DNA of 64,000 nucleotides from Enterovibrio sp045679545 (GTDB lineage Bacteria; Pseudomonadota; Gammaproteobacteria; Enterobacterales; Vibrionaceae). The translations under genes and the position numbers were made by a program. Under the pieces are notes generated by a model. That model saw nothing but the letters and a program-made list of their open reading frames with translations, searched no databases and was not told where the DNA came from. The stretch is from the NCBI RefSeq assembly GCF_045679545.1, contig NZ_CP166194.1, forward strand, positions 124,001 through 188,000, read 5' to 3'. Shown here in pieces: positions 8,147-20,610 of this stretch. The first letter of the stretch is position 1; each line of letters begins with the position of its first letter.

Positions 8147-8941
8147 GTGAACAGTGTGCTGATTTTTGATTCTGGTGTTGGCGGTCTATCCGTCTTCCAA
8201 GAAGTGACAAAGCTAATGCCTGAACAGCACATTATTTATGCCTTCGACAATGCGGCTTTCCCATACGGCGAATTGCCAGATGATGTACTGGTTAATCGTG
8301 TCTGTGGAATGGTGGCAGCAATATGTGCCGAGCATGACATTTCATTGGTTGTTATTGCATGCAATACAGCAAGCACAATCGTCCTCACACCACTCCGTGA
8401 GCAGCTGTCCATTCCTATCGTTGGAGTGGTGCCTGCCATTAAGCCCGCTGCAGCAAAGAGTAATAAAAAGAAAATAGGCCTACTGGCAACACCAGCAACG
8501 GTGAAACGTGATTATACCCAGCAACTGGTTAAGGATTTTGCGCCCGATTGCGAAGTGACCATGATAGGTTCAACAGAGCTTGTGCAAATGGGGGAAGCGA
8601 AATTGAGAGGGGTTGCGGTAAACAACGCTGTATTGGAAAACGTTCTCTCACCATTTATGGGCCATGTTGATTGCGTTGTATTGGGGTGTACGCATTTTCC
8701 GTTGTTGAAACCTGAAATCGAAGCCGCATTAGGGTCAGAATGCTTGGTCGTCGATTCAGGCGAAGCGATAGCTAATCGCGTAGCTTGCCTACTCAATGAA
8801 AAAGGAGACCAAAAGGCCTCCTCAAAAGGTAAGAACAAGCACTGGGTTTTTAGCAGTGCATCAGTAAAAGATGAGATAGCGCTCAATCAAGAAATGGCGA
8901 AGTTCGGTTTTTCCGAAATCAAACGCGCTCCGATTTTCTAG
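8147..8941 (+). CDS. murI: Glutamate racemase
   Basis: Converts L-glutamate to D-glutamate for peptidoglycan. 264 aa with both catalytic cysteines: IACNTAST at about residue 72 and LGCTHFPLL in the second half, each followed by the T/H residues of the family. The substrate motif FDSGVGGLSV is at residues 7-16. The start is GTG, supported by AAGGTAGAG a few bases upstream. Its last 23 bp overlap the 3' end of the convergent RRM gene. btuB then murI followed by an rrn operon is also the E. coli order. Confidence 0.96.
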   Translation: MNSVLIFDSGVGGLSVFQEVTKLMPEQHIIYAFDNAAFPYGELPDDVLVNRVCGMVAAICAEHDISLVVIACNTASTIVLTPLREQLSIPIVGVVPAIKPAAAKSNKKKIGLLATPATVKRDYTQQLVKDFAPDCEVTMIGSTELVQMGEAKLRGVAVNNAVLENVLSPFMGHVDCVVLGCTHFPLLKPEIEAALGSECLVVDSGEAIANRVACLLNEKGDQKASSKGKNKHWVFSSASVKDEIALNQEMAKFGFSEIKRAPIF

Positions 8942-9377
8942 GGTCGTTCGCTTCTCTTACTTTTAACGTTCTATCGCCATACTCGGCATTGTTTAATGCC
9001 TCTATAGCTTCAGGTGAGTCCGCAGCCGCCATGACGACAAATCCGAAACCACGACGTTTACCAGTGCGTTTATCTTTCATTAAACGTACCGCGAACACTT
9101 CGCCGTGTTTGGCAAATAGTTCCTTGACGTCATTCTCATTAGCACGGTAAGGAAGGTTACCAACATAGATGGTTTTGCTGTTCGTTGATGTTGGTAGTTC
9201 TGATGTATCGTCCCCCGTAGATTTGGTAGAAAGAAGAGAAAGGGCAATACCAACAGAGATAGCACCTAAAGCAAATGCTGAACCGCTGCTTGTTATTACT
9301 GTCTGTGAACTGTTTAAAACCAAAGCGCCAATGAGAGCAATGGCGGCTGTAATTAGCAAACTAATAGATATTCTCAT
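8919..9377 (-). CDS. Membrane-anchored RRM-type RNA-binding protein
   Basis: About 152 aa. The N-terminus has two hydrophobic segments (ISISLLITAAIALIGALVL and FALGAISVGIALSLL) that look like a transmembrane hairpin. After a polar linker comes one RNA recognition motif with RNP2 IYVGNL and RNP1 KRRGFGFVVM, closing with a basic tail. The RRM should face the cytoplasm, which puts RNA binding at the inner membrane. The start is uncertain: ATG at 9377 is given, ATG at 9383 is equally possible, and neither has a strong ribosome binding site. RRM proteins of this kind occur in vibrios and cyanobacteria; targets are unknown. It runs toward murI and overlaps it tail to tail. Confidence 0.85.
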   Translation of the reverse strand: MRISISLLITAAIALIGALVLNSSQTVITSSGSAFALGAISVGIALSLLSTKSTGDDTSELPTSTNSKTIYVGNLPYRANENDVKELFAKHGEVFAVRLMKDKRTGKRRGFGFVVMAAADSPEAIEALNNAEYGDRTLKVREANDPRKSERV

Positions 9378-9590
9378 AATCATTAAATTTAAAAGTCGGT
9401 TAGAAGAAATAGCATGAAGGATCGAAATCAATGCTGACTAAAATAAATACAATTGTCGGGTTGATATTACGGTTATTGGGGGCTTATTGCCAGTAAGTGA
9501 ATGTGACGCCTATCTAATGTTGCAATTTGTTGTGTTTTTTAAAGTTTAGGTCGAATTGTGTTCGATCGGAATAAAAACGAATAAAAAGCC

Positions 9591-9618
9591 TTGCCAATGT
9601 GATCCTAGTCTCTATAAT
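9591..9618 (+). promoter_or_regulatory. rrn promoter, distal
   Basis: TTGCCA, 16 bp, TATAAT, followed by a GC-rich stretch (CCGACC) as expected of stringently controlled promoters. Confidence 0.7.
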
Positions 9619-9713
9619 CCGACCTCACTGACACGGAGAGCGGCTTCCAAACTAGGAAACACTCACTAAATCAGTATGGCGAAACGGCTTCAAAATTGAT
9701 TGAAAATAAACGC

Positions 9714-9741
9714 TTGACGTTAACGACTCAATCAGTAGAAT
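9714..9741 (+). promoter_or_regulatory. rrn promoter, middle
   Basis: TTGACG, 16 bp, TAGAAT, followed by GCCCGCC, a GC-rich discriminator. The 16-bp spacing is typical of rrn P1/P2. Confidence 0.8.
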
Positions 9742-9848
9742 GCCCGCCTGCTTCAACGGAAAAGCCCAGTGCTTATCGCGGTTGAAGGGAGTCAACAAGA
9801 CGTTTTGAAGGTTGCGAAAGCAACGTTGAAAAATCTCAAAATTTCTTC

Positions 9849-9876
9849 TTGACTTCATCGCCTGGCAGCGTAGAAT
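9849..9876 (+). promoter_or_regulatory. rrn promoter, proximal
   Basis: TTGACT, 16 bp, TAGAAT, followed by TCGCAGCCC. It is the third tandem promoter with the same spacing. A-rich tracts upstream (around 9827-9845) could act as an UP element. Confidence 0.8.
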
Positions 9877-9929
9877 TCGCAGCCCTGACGATGAGAAGAC
9901 GCCTCCACGGAGTCGCTTCTACAGTCAAC

Positions 9930-9945
9930 GTTCTTTAACAATTTG
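9930..9945 (+). promoter_or_regulatory. Leader boxA antitermination site
   Basis: GTTCTTTAACAATTTG is close to the boxA consensus (TGCTCTTTAACA) and lies in the rrn leader between the last promoter and 16S. Confidence 0.7.
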
Positions 9946-9971
9946 ACCTATACAATCTGTGTGGGCACTCG
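9942..9971 (+). other. 16S processing stalk, 5' arm
   Basis: About 30 bases nearly complementary to 11722-11752 beyond the 3' end of 16S. The paired arms would form the long helix cut by RNase III to release pre-16S. Confidence 0.75.
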
Positions 9972-10162
9972 TATTTGATAGACATAAGATTTATCAATGA
10001 ACTGAGTGACCCAATCGAATTGGAAATCAGCCTTGAGCTGTTTTGATTTCACTTTTTCAAAAGTGGAAACCAATAAGAAACACAGTCAATGCAGATTTGC
10101 CTTAGGGCAAAAAAGTAATTCAGTATTCATTGAGCGTCACTTTCGAGTGACAACAAAATTCT

Positions 10163-11706
<1,544 letters not shown>

Positions 11707-11721
11707 ACGATACTATCGATG

Positions 11722-11752
11722 CAAGTGTCCACACAAATTGTATAGGTTGAAA
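11722..11752 (+). other. 16S processing stalk, 3' arm
   Basis: Partner of the arm at 9942-9971, with only a few mismatches. Expected RNase III substrate. Confidence 0.75.
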
Positions 11753-11774
11753 AAGCAAAGAACGTTACTTAGAT

Positions 11775-11851
<77 letters not shown>

Positions 11852-11892
11852 ATTTCATTTCCTAGATGAAATTGGTACTAAGTAATATCGAT

Positions 11893-11968
11893 GGGGTTAT
11901 AGCTCAGCTGGGAGAGCGCCTGCCTTGCACGCAGGAGGTCTGCGGTTCGATCCCGCATAGCTCCACCA
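11893..11968 (+). tRNA. tRNA-Ala (TGC)
   Basis: 76 nt cloverleaf: acceptor GGGGTTA pairs TAGCTCC with one G-U pair, anticodon loop CTTGCAC (TGC), CCA encoded. Ile then Ala is the common order in rrn spacers. Confidence 0.97.
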
Positions 11969-12332
11969 CTCTTTAAACGCATTCTCACGAGTGTCTTTAG
12001 AAAGTGGACATCTCTGTCTCAGAGACACATCACTTTGCTCTTTAAAAATCTGGAAAGCTGACTAGTAGATTTAATGCTTCTTTGAAAAAAGAGGGATTAA
12101 ATTGAAATCTGTTTCTTATCTCTCTACCCGAGAGGTAACGAAACAAAAGTTCTCAAAACGTTAATTCTTCGGAATTAACACCAAACACATTCAAGTGTTC
12201 TTGGTTTCATTCTTCTCTTAGAGAGGGATGAACATATTTGAGTCCGGCGAAAAACCGTTCAACGTAAGTTGAGCATGTTCTTAGGAACAACCTTGGTTGT
12301 TTGCCATACATAAAGACCTCTTGGGGTTGTAT
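11969..12332 (+). other. Spacer between tRNA-Ala and 23S
   Basis: About 360 bases without a gene. It contains a second boxA (12036-12049) and the 5' arm of the 23S processing stalk (about 12318-12340), which is nearly complementary to 15217-15240 after 23S. The middle part, with short T/A-rich hairpins, shows nothing else that I recognise. Confidence 0.7.
12036..12049 (+). promoter_or_regulatory. Spacer boxA antitermination site
   Basis: TGCTCTTTAAAAAT upstream of 23S, matching the Nus-factor boxA consensus. Confidence 0.75.
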
Positions 12333-15225
<2,893 letters not shown>

Positions 15226-15471
15226 ACAACACCCAAGGGGTTTTAGCGGACTCAGATAAGAACATTGAATGTGTATTGAGAGATAGGCTAGTCAGATTTT
15301 CTTCAGATTTAGTATCTTGCCGTTATCCATAGAGATAGCGTAGGCAGGGTTTATTCTGGCAAAGCCGCCCACGAGCTGAGCGAGGAAGTGTACGACTGTA
15401 CATGACCGAGTGAAGGAGGCAGGCAATGCAGCCAGAGTGAAGCCTGACAAGCGGGATACAACAACAGAATT
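15226..15471 (+). other. 23S-5S spacer with a structured element
   Basis: About 245 bases with no gene. It holds the 3' arm of the 23S stalk, then a probable structured RNA at 15355-15436: outer arms TCTGGC and GCCAGA, and inner TGTAC-GACT-GTACA at 15389-15402. Its role is unknown; it may be a processing signal or an inserted spacer block. Confidence 0.55.
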
Positions 15472-15591
15472 TGCTTGGCGACCATAGCATTATGGACCCA
15501 CCTGATCCCATGCCGAACTCAGTAGTGAAACGTAATAGCGCCGATGGTAGTGTGGGGTCTCCCCATGTGAGAGTAGGACATCGCCAGGCTT
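15472..15591 (+). rRNA. rrf: 5S ribosomal RNA
   Basis: TGCTTGGCGACC at the start pairs with CGCCAGGCT at the end. Internal CCATGCCGAACTC and GAGAGTAGG segments are typical of 5S. 120 nt. Confidence 0.97.
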
Positions 15592-15599
15592 CAAATTTA

Positions 15600-15634
15600 G
15601 AAAAAGCCCTGACCTTACGGTCAGGGCTTTTTTG
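15600..15634 (+). terminator. rrn operon terminator
   Basis: AAAAAGCCCTGACC-TTAC-GGTCAGGGCTTTTTT: a perfect stem with a T-run directly after 5S. Confidence 0.95.
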
Positions 15635-15950
15635 CATGTGGATTAAAGCAATTGAAGTTTTATTAACACAGTGGATGGCTTTTCTTCCTGATGATAATTC
15701 ACTATAAACAGTGTGTTAGCATGCGTAGTCACTACTATAGACAGGAGGGTTGTTCCTTTTGCAGATAACACCGCTATGCGATAACTTTAGGAAAATCCCA
15801 CTCTAACGGTAACTGCTTTTTGAATGAAGAAATAGGTATGAGCGTCTCGAAAGTGCGGATAAACCAAGTAGGCAGAGTATGTAAACTCTAGCGTAGGGAG
15901 GGATACAAGCTAAATATACAATGGCACGCACTCACTCACTTGATAGATAC
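15635..15950. other. Intergenic stretch after rrn, nothing recognised
   Basis: About 315 bases between the rrn terminator and the terminator of the convergent nicotinamidase gene. No convincing ORF, RNA or repeat was found. Confidence 0.5.
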
Positions 15951-15978
15951 AAAAAAGCACCACGAAGTGCAGTGCTTT
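15951..15978 (-). terminator. Terminator of the pssA/nicotinamidase operon
   Basis: On the minus strand AAAGCACTGCAC, a short loop and GTGGTGCTTT are followed by six T. It begins about 25 bases after the stop codon at 16003. Confidence 0.75.
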
Positions 15979-16002
15979 GATAGGTATAATATTAACGGTG
16001 GC

Positions 16003-16623
16003 TCACTGTGCAAACTCATCGATAGACTGAATGATGTGAATCCCTGCATTGAGCATTTCATTACAGGCAGCGGCAGTTGTTTCATTCGCAATACCACGAC
16101 AGGCATCTAGGTTAACCCACACGTCGAAATGACCATGTGTCTTAAGCTGAAGCGCAGTTGTTTTCACACAATAATCAGTTGCTAACCCACCAACCAACAC
16201 AGTTTTAACGTGCTGTGCCGTAAGCCACTCTATCAATCCGGTGCTGAGTTTTTCCTGGATGTCATGGAAACACGCACCATATGGGTGTAAATCAGGTTCT
16301 ACACCTTTCCAGATGACATGGTCATACTCAGTCACTTTGGGTAGGCCTGGAATGACATTAAAACCATCAGTACCGGGAACCGCGTGAGATACCCAGGTGA
16401 GATCGGCATTTACATGATCGAGTGGAACTAGCATTTTGTCGTGGCTTTCAACGACCCAGACCGCATTGGCAGGATGAGCATCTTTCGTTAAGACACGAAA
16501 GTGTGCTTTTTCAGCTTGCTTGTTTAGTGCAAGACCAATGGTATGACCCTCATTGACAGGCAGCTCGTTAGGGCACAACGGCGTGAATGTTTTTTGAGGA
16601 TCGACGTCAATAGATGCGATCAA
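16003..16623 (-). CDS. Nicotinamidase-like isochorismatase-family hydrolase
   Basis: 206 aa. Probably deamidates nicotinamide to nicotinate for NAD salvage. Seen: catalytic Asp in ASIDVDPQKTF, metal ligands in TKDAHPAN (D, H) and WVSHAVPGTDG (H), the catalytic Lys in VIWKGVEP, and the nucleophile Cys in GGLATDYCVKTTA. The TTG start is supported by AAGGAG six bases upstream. It lies 10 bp after pssA and is probably cotranscribed with it. It is not the closest kind of PncA to the E. coli one, so a pncA symbol is withheld; another isochorismatase-like amidase is possible. Confidence 0.85.
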   Translation of the reverse strand: MIASIDVDPQKTFTPLCPNELPVNEGHTIGLALNKQAEKAHFRVLTKDAHPANAVWVVESHDKMLVPLDHVNADLTWVSHAVPGTDGFNVIPGLPKVTEYDHVIWKGVEPDLHPYGACFHDIQEKLSTGLIEWLTAQHVKTVLVGGLATDYCVKTTALQLKTHGHFDVWVNLDACRGIANETTAAACNEMLNAGIHIIQSIDEFAQ

Positions 16624-16633
16624 GAGAGTCTCC

Positions 16634-17983
16634 TTACAAGATCTGGTTCAGCAGATGATCGGCTCGGATCCGCTTGATCCGTTTGAGTAATTTCTGTACT
16701 TGTGCCGGATATACCTCTAGTTTCTCAATTTGTTTGTAGCTGCCAATCAGTTGAGTATGTTCAAGGATTTTATCTATCTCTCGCTGAGCTTCGCACTCTA
16801 ACAGTTTATGCTTATCGTGCAGTAAAATTGCGTTCTCCAGATCCAACTTCCAAGCGCGAGGATTAAGGTTATTCCCAGTAAGCAGCATATAGCTGCGGTC
16901 TACCCATATTCCTTTGAGATGAAAGCTATTGTTATCGTGTTTCCACAAATGGATTTTCAATTGACGTTTTGCAATAGCAGCTTCGTTGCGACGAGCAAAA
17001 TTGCGCAAGTTGATCTCATAGAGGTACGGGAGACCAGATATCGTCCTGAATGGCTCTTCAGGTGGAATATAGAAATCGTTCGCTGTTTTGTCGCCGACGA
17101 TGATCGTCACGTTTACACTGCGTCGCAGAGCTCGTCGAATTTCTCGCATAACGCTGCGTGGTGGATTGAAATACGGCGTACAGATGATGAGTTCTTGATG
17201 AGCGCTAGCAATCAGGCGGCATATTTGAGTATTCAGTAAGTTCTTACGTTTCCCCAAGCCAACCATTGGCGTTAGACCAATTTGATCGTCATTAATATGC
17301 TGAGAAATGAACTTGTAACTGGCGCTTTGTAAGCGAGAGCGAAGTTCACGAATTGCAGGCTTTAGCGCCTTTGTATTGGGACGACATGACTGAGACAAAC
17401 AAGTTACAGCATCGCTGGCAACGAGTGTTGAGCCAATGAAGTTAGCCATGGAATCGGCAAGCGGTTTACTTTTGATAACATGATAGCGGTCATAGCGATA
17501 GCGATCATGTTGGGCGAGGTAGACGTCATTTAGGCTTGCGCCACTATAGATAACCGCATCATCAATAATGAAACCTTTTAGGTGAAGAACACCAAATACT
17601 TCTCGGTTTCTGACGGGTACGCCGAGCACTTCAATTTTGTGGGTGAACTTCTCTGCATATTCTCGATAGATGGCTGCATTTCCATCAGACTTATCTGCAC
17701 CAATCAAACCGCGTTGGGCGCGATGCCAATCCACTAATACTTTAATATCCAATACAGGATTTTTTTGTTTTGCCTCGTAGAGCGCATCAAGGATCGATCG
17801 TCCTGCTTCATCGTCTTGCAGATACAAAGCGACGAGATAAATGCGAGATTTGGCTTGCGCAATTTCATGCAGTAAGCGCTCTCTAAAAGATGCTGCGTCG
17901 AGAAGCGTTTCTAGCTGATCTGGACGATGAGCAATTTTGGGGAGCTGATCGATCAACTGCTTATTTGCAGTAGCTGAATCCAT
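16634..17983 (-). CDS. pssA: CDP-diacylglycerol-serine O-phosphatidyltransferase
   Basis: Makes phosphatidylserine, the precursor of phosphatidylethanolamine, from CDP-diacylglycerol and serine. 449 aa, as in E. coli PssA. This is the phospholipase D-type enzyme: two HKD motifs are seen, HLKGFIIDD with SGASLND near residue 140 and HLKGIWVDR with LTGNNLNPRAW near residue 360. It is membrane and ribosome associated in E. coli, and the very basic C-terminal third (KLLKRIKRIRADH) fits this. First gene of a two-gene operon with the nicotinamidase-like gene. Confidence 0.96.
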   Translation of the reverse strand: MDSATANKQLIDQLPKIAHRPDQLETLLDAASFRERLLHEIAQAKSRIYLVALYLQDDEAGRSILDALYEAKQKNPVLDIKVLVDWHRAQRGLIGADKSDGNAAIYREYAEKFTHKIEVLGVPVRNREVFGVLHLKGFIIDDAVIYSGASLNDVYLAQHDRYRYDRYHVIKSKPLADSMANFIGSTLVASDAVTCLSQSCRPNTKALKPAIRELRSRLQSASYKFISQHINDDQIGLTPMVGLGKRKNLLNTQICRLIASAHQELIICTPYFNPPRSVMREIRRALRRSVNVTIIVGDKTANDFYIPPEEPFRTISGLPYLYEINLRNFARRNEAAIAKRQLKIHLWKHDNNSFHLKGIWVDRSYMLLTGNNLNPRAWKLDLENAILLHDKHKLLECEAQREIDKILEHTQLIGSYKQIEKLEVYPAQVQKLLKRIKRIRADHLLNQIL

Positions 17984-18100
17984 TGTTGCCTCATTAAGTT
18001 CGACTGATAGTCGTGTTTACGCAAATCAAACCCTGAATTGTACCAGAAAATACGTAATTTCCAGTATTCTGGATGTGTCTGGTCTCTCGATTTGCCACTG

Positions 18101-18529
18101 TCAAACGGGTAAATGCTTCATTGGGATGAGATCTTTACCACTATTGCAATAGCTGGCATATCTGCCCTGAAGTTCTTCAGGTAGCTCGTTAGAATCGATA
18201 AGAACAAATCCCGCCTCTTCATAAAGAGGAGTGAGATACCGATACGCAAGGCAGTAGCAGTCTTTACTACTGATTTGCTCTTCAATTGCACGGAGAAAAG
18301 CTGCGCCGAGCTTTTTTCCTCTCAAATCAGGCGCAATGAGCATACCTGTGAGAAGTTGAAATTGTTCGAACTGACGAAAACGGACGGATCCTGCAAGGCG
18401 CTTTTCACGCTCCATTGTCCAGATTATCTCATCTTTCTTTGGCTTCCCTGCGGGATAGTGGTCTTTGTAAAAGCGCGCGATAAGAGGAAAACGCAAGTTG
18501 TCGAGTGGGAGAAATCTATAGTCGGCCAT
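18101..18529 (-). CDS. GNAT-family N-acetyltransferase
   Basis: 142 aa. The acetyl-CoA binding motif is visible as LLTGMLIAPDLRGKKLGAAF (beta4, then the R/Q-x-x-G-x-G/A loop as RGKKLG), followed by LTPLYEEAGF near the C-terminus. The substrate cannot be told. I start at ATG 18529; a TTG at 18538 is in frame but adds only three residues. It is divergent from murB with an 81-bp gap. Confidence 0.85.
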   Translation of the reverse strand: MADYRFLPLDNLRFPLIARFYKDHYPAGKPKKDEIIWTMEREKRLAGSVRFRQFEQFQLLTGMLIAPDLRGKKLGAAFLRAIEEQISSKDCYCLAYRYLTPLYEEAGFVLIDSNELPEELQGRYASYCNSGKDLIPMKHLPV

Positions 18530-18610
18530 GCTTATCAAATCACTGCGAATTCAGGGCGGATGAAGTATTATACACTGCTAACAATTATTGAAAACGAAAC
18601 CACGAGTCGA

Positions 18611-19651
18611 ATGAAAATTCTCACCAATACATCGCTCAAGCCATACCATACCTTCGGTTTAGCACTGAATGCGAAGGAAATCATTAAAGCGCAAAAAGCA
18701 GATGATTTTCTACAGATATGGAAGCAAAAGCCGGATGAGCCAAAGCTGGTTGTTGGAGAAGGTAGCAATCTACTTTTTTGTGAAGATTTTGCTGGTGTCG
18801 TTATTCTAAATTGTCTGAAAGGCATTGAGGTGAAAGAAACCTCGACAGAATGGCTATTACATGTGGCTGGCGGTGAGAATTGGCACGACTTGGTTTCGTG
18901 GACAATCGAACAAGGGATGCCTGGTTTAGAAAATCTTGCATTGATTCCTGGCCTAGTTGGCTCCGCGCCCATTCAAAACATTGGCGCATATGGCGTTGAG
19001 TTTAAAGAGAGTTGTGATTACGTTGATGTGTTAATGCTCGACAGCGGAAAGACCCAGCGCCTGTCAGCGAAGGCATGTGAGTTTGGCTATCGTGACTCTA
19101 TTTTCAAGCGTCAGTTGAAAGACAAGGCGATAGTCATTGCAGTCGGTTTCAAGCTGCCAAAACAGTGGGAGCCAGTTATTGGATACGGTGCGCTTAGTGA
19201 ACTCAATGATATTGAGAGCCTCGACGCTAAACATGTCTATAACAAAGTATGTCAAATCCGACGCTCAAAGCTGCCCGACCCGAAAGAAATAGGCAATGCA
19301 GGCAGTTTCTTCAAAAATCCAGTCGTCGCAACATCTCTTGCCGATAATTTACGAACTGAGTATCCCAATATGCCGAGCTTCGGTGTCAACGACTCTGAAG
19401 TGAAGTTGGCTGCTGGATGGTTAATCGACCAGTGTGGCTTAAAAGGGCATCGTATTGGTGGTGCTGCAGTGCATAGCCAACAAGCGCTGGTGTTAACCAA
19501 TATCGGAAACGCCACGGCGACAGACGTTTTAACGCTCGCTCAAAAGGTTGTTGATACGGTTTATGACCGCTTCGGTGTTACGCTTGAGCATGAAGTTCGC
19601 TTTATGGGGCGAACAGCAGAAACGAATCTGGAGGTAATATGCCTGCCATAG
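18611..19651 (+). CDS. murB: UDP-N-acetylenolpyruvoylglucosamine reductase
   Basis: Second committed step of peptidoglycan synthesis: NADPH-dependent, FAD-containing reduction to UDP-MurNAc. 346 aa, type I MurB. Seen: TFGLALNA at the N-terminus, FAD-binding GEGSNLLF and IPGLVGSAPIQNIGAYGVE, the Ser/Glu active-site region NAGSFFKNP, and AAGWLIDQCGLKG with HSQQALVL. The frame is open further upstream, but MKILTNTSLKPYHTFG is the family start. The end overlaps birA by 13 bp, so the two are translationally coupled. Confidence 0.96.
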   Translation: MKILTNTSLKPYHTFGLALNAKEIIKAQKADDFLQIWKQKPDEPKLVVGEGSNLLFCEDFAGVVILNCLKGIEVKETSTEWLLHVAGGENWHDLVSWTIEQGMPGLENLALIPGLVGSAPIQNIGAYGVEFKESCDYVDVLMLDSGKTQRLSAKACEFGYRDSIFKRQLKDKAIVIAVGFKLPKQWEPVIGYGALSELNDIESLDAKHVYNKVCQIRRSKLPDPKEIGNAGSFFKNPVVATSLADNLRTEYPNMPSFGVNDSEVKLAAGWLIDQCGLKGHRIGGAAVHSQQALVLTNIGNATATDVLTLAQKVVDTVYDRFGVTLEHEVRFMGRTAETNLEVICLP

Positions 19652-20604
19652 ATAACAAACCGCGTTTAGCGTTAATTAAGATCTTGGCGGATGGGCACTT
19701 TCACTCCGGAGAAAAGCTAGGTCAAGAGCTTGGAATGAGCCGTGCTGCGATTAGCAAGCACATCAAAGTGCTTCAGCAATGGGGGTTAGATGTGTTTCGC
19801 GTGCAGGGTAAAGGGTACTGTTTACCCGCTGCTCTCGATCTTTTGGATGAAGCACAGTTACGTGCTCAATTGAAAGGCCCTGATTTCTCGCTGATCCCTG
19901 TCATTGACTCGACGAATCAATATTTATTGGATCGCGTTGGGCAGCTCGCATCAGGTACTGCATGCTTCGCTGAATATCAGCAAATGGGCCGTGGTCGTCG
20001 AGGCCGAAAATGGTTCTCACCATTCGGTGCTAATTTATATTTATCAATGTATTGGCGGCTCGACGCTGGAATGGCTGCTGCGATGGGACTGAGTCTTGTT
20101 GTTGGTGTATCCATGGCTGAAAAGCTCGCTAAACTTGGCGCTAAAAACGTCAAGGTTAAGTGGCCAAACGACTTGTATTGGAATGATAAAAAGCTCGCTG
20201 GTATTTTGGTTGAAATGACCGGGCAAGCAGGGGATGCAGCACACCTTGTAATAGGTATGGGGCTCAACATTGCCATGCCAGACACTGATGCTGTTGATCA
20301 AGACTGGGCGAATTTAGGTGATACCAGCCAAATCTTACCAGGCAAAAACAAGCTTGCTGCCGAATTGATAAATGGTGTTACCGATGCGCTTAAGCAATAC
20401 GAAGAAACTGGGATGGCGGGCTTCGTTGAGCGCTGGGATAAATACGATAACTTTAATGGTCGCGCCGTTAAATTGCTGCTCGGTGAGCGGGTGGTGAAGG
20501 GAATAGCACGAGGCATTAACGAGCAAGGGGCACTGCTGCTCGAAACCGAGGCTGGCGTTACCCCCTACCTTGGCGGAGAAATCAGTCTCCGCGCAGATGA
20601 CTGA
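19639..20604 (+). CDS. birA: Bifunctional biotin-protein ligase / biotin operon repressor
   Basis: 321 aa. The N-terminal winged helix (GEKLGQELGMSRAAISKHIKVL at about residues 20-42; the stretch is two short motifs joined) binds the bio operator. The central catalytic domain has GRGRRGRKWFSPFG, the biotinyl-AMP loop, and KWPNDLYWNDKKLAGILVE; a C-terminal SH3-like domain follows. It activates biotin to biotinyl-AMP and attaches it to AccB, which is encoded at the far end of this window. It overlaps murB, the same pairing as in E. coli. Confidence 0.96.
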   Translation: MPAIDNKPRLALIKILADGHFHSGEKLGQELGMSRAAISKHIKVLQQWGLDVFRVQGKGYCLPAALDLLDEAQLRAQLKGPDFSLIPVIDSTNQYLLDRVGQLASGTACFAEYQQMGRGRRGRKWFSPFGANLYLSMYWRLDAGMAAAMGLSLVVGVSMAEKLAKLGAKNVKVKWPNDLYWNDKKLAGILVEMTGQAGDAAHLVIGMGLNIAMPDTDAVDQDWANLGDTSQILPGKNKLAAELINGVTDALKQYEETGMAGFVERWDKYDNFNGRAVKLLLGERVVKGIARGINEQGALLLETEAGVTPYLGGEISLRADD

Positions 20605-20610
20605 TAGACA

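Noticed and set aside
18275..18610. Long 5' extension of murB
   Set aside because: It runs antisense over the GNAT gene; MurB homology starts at 18611.
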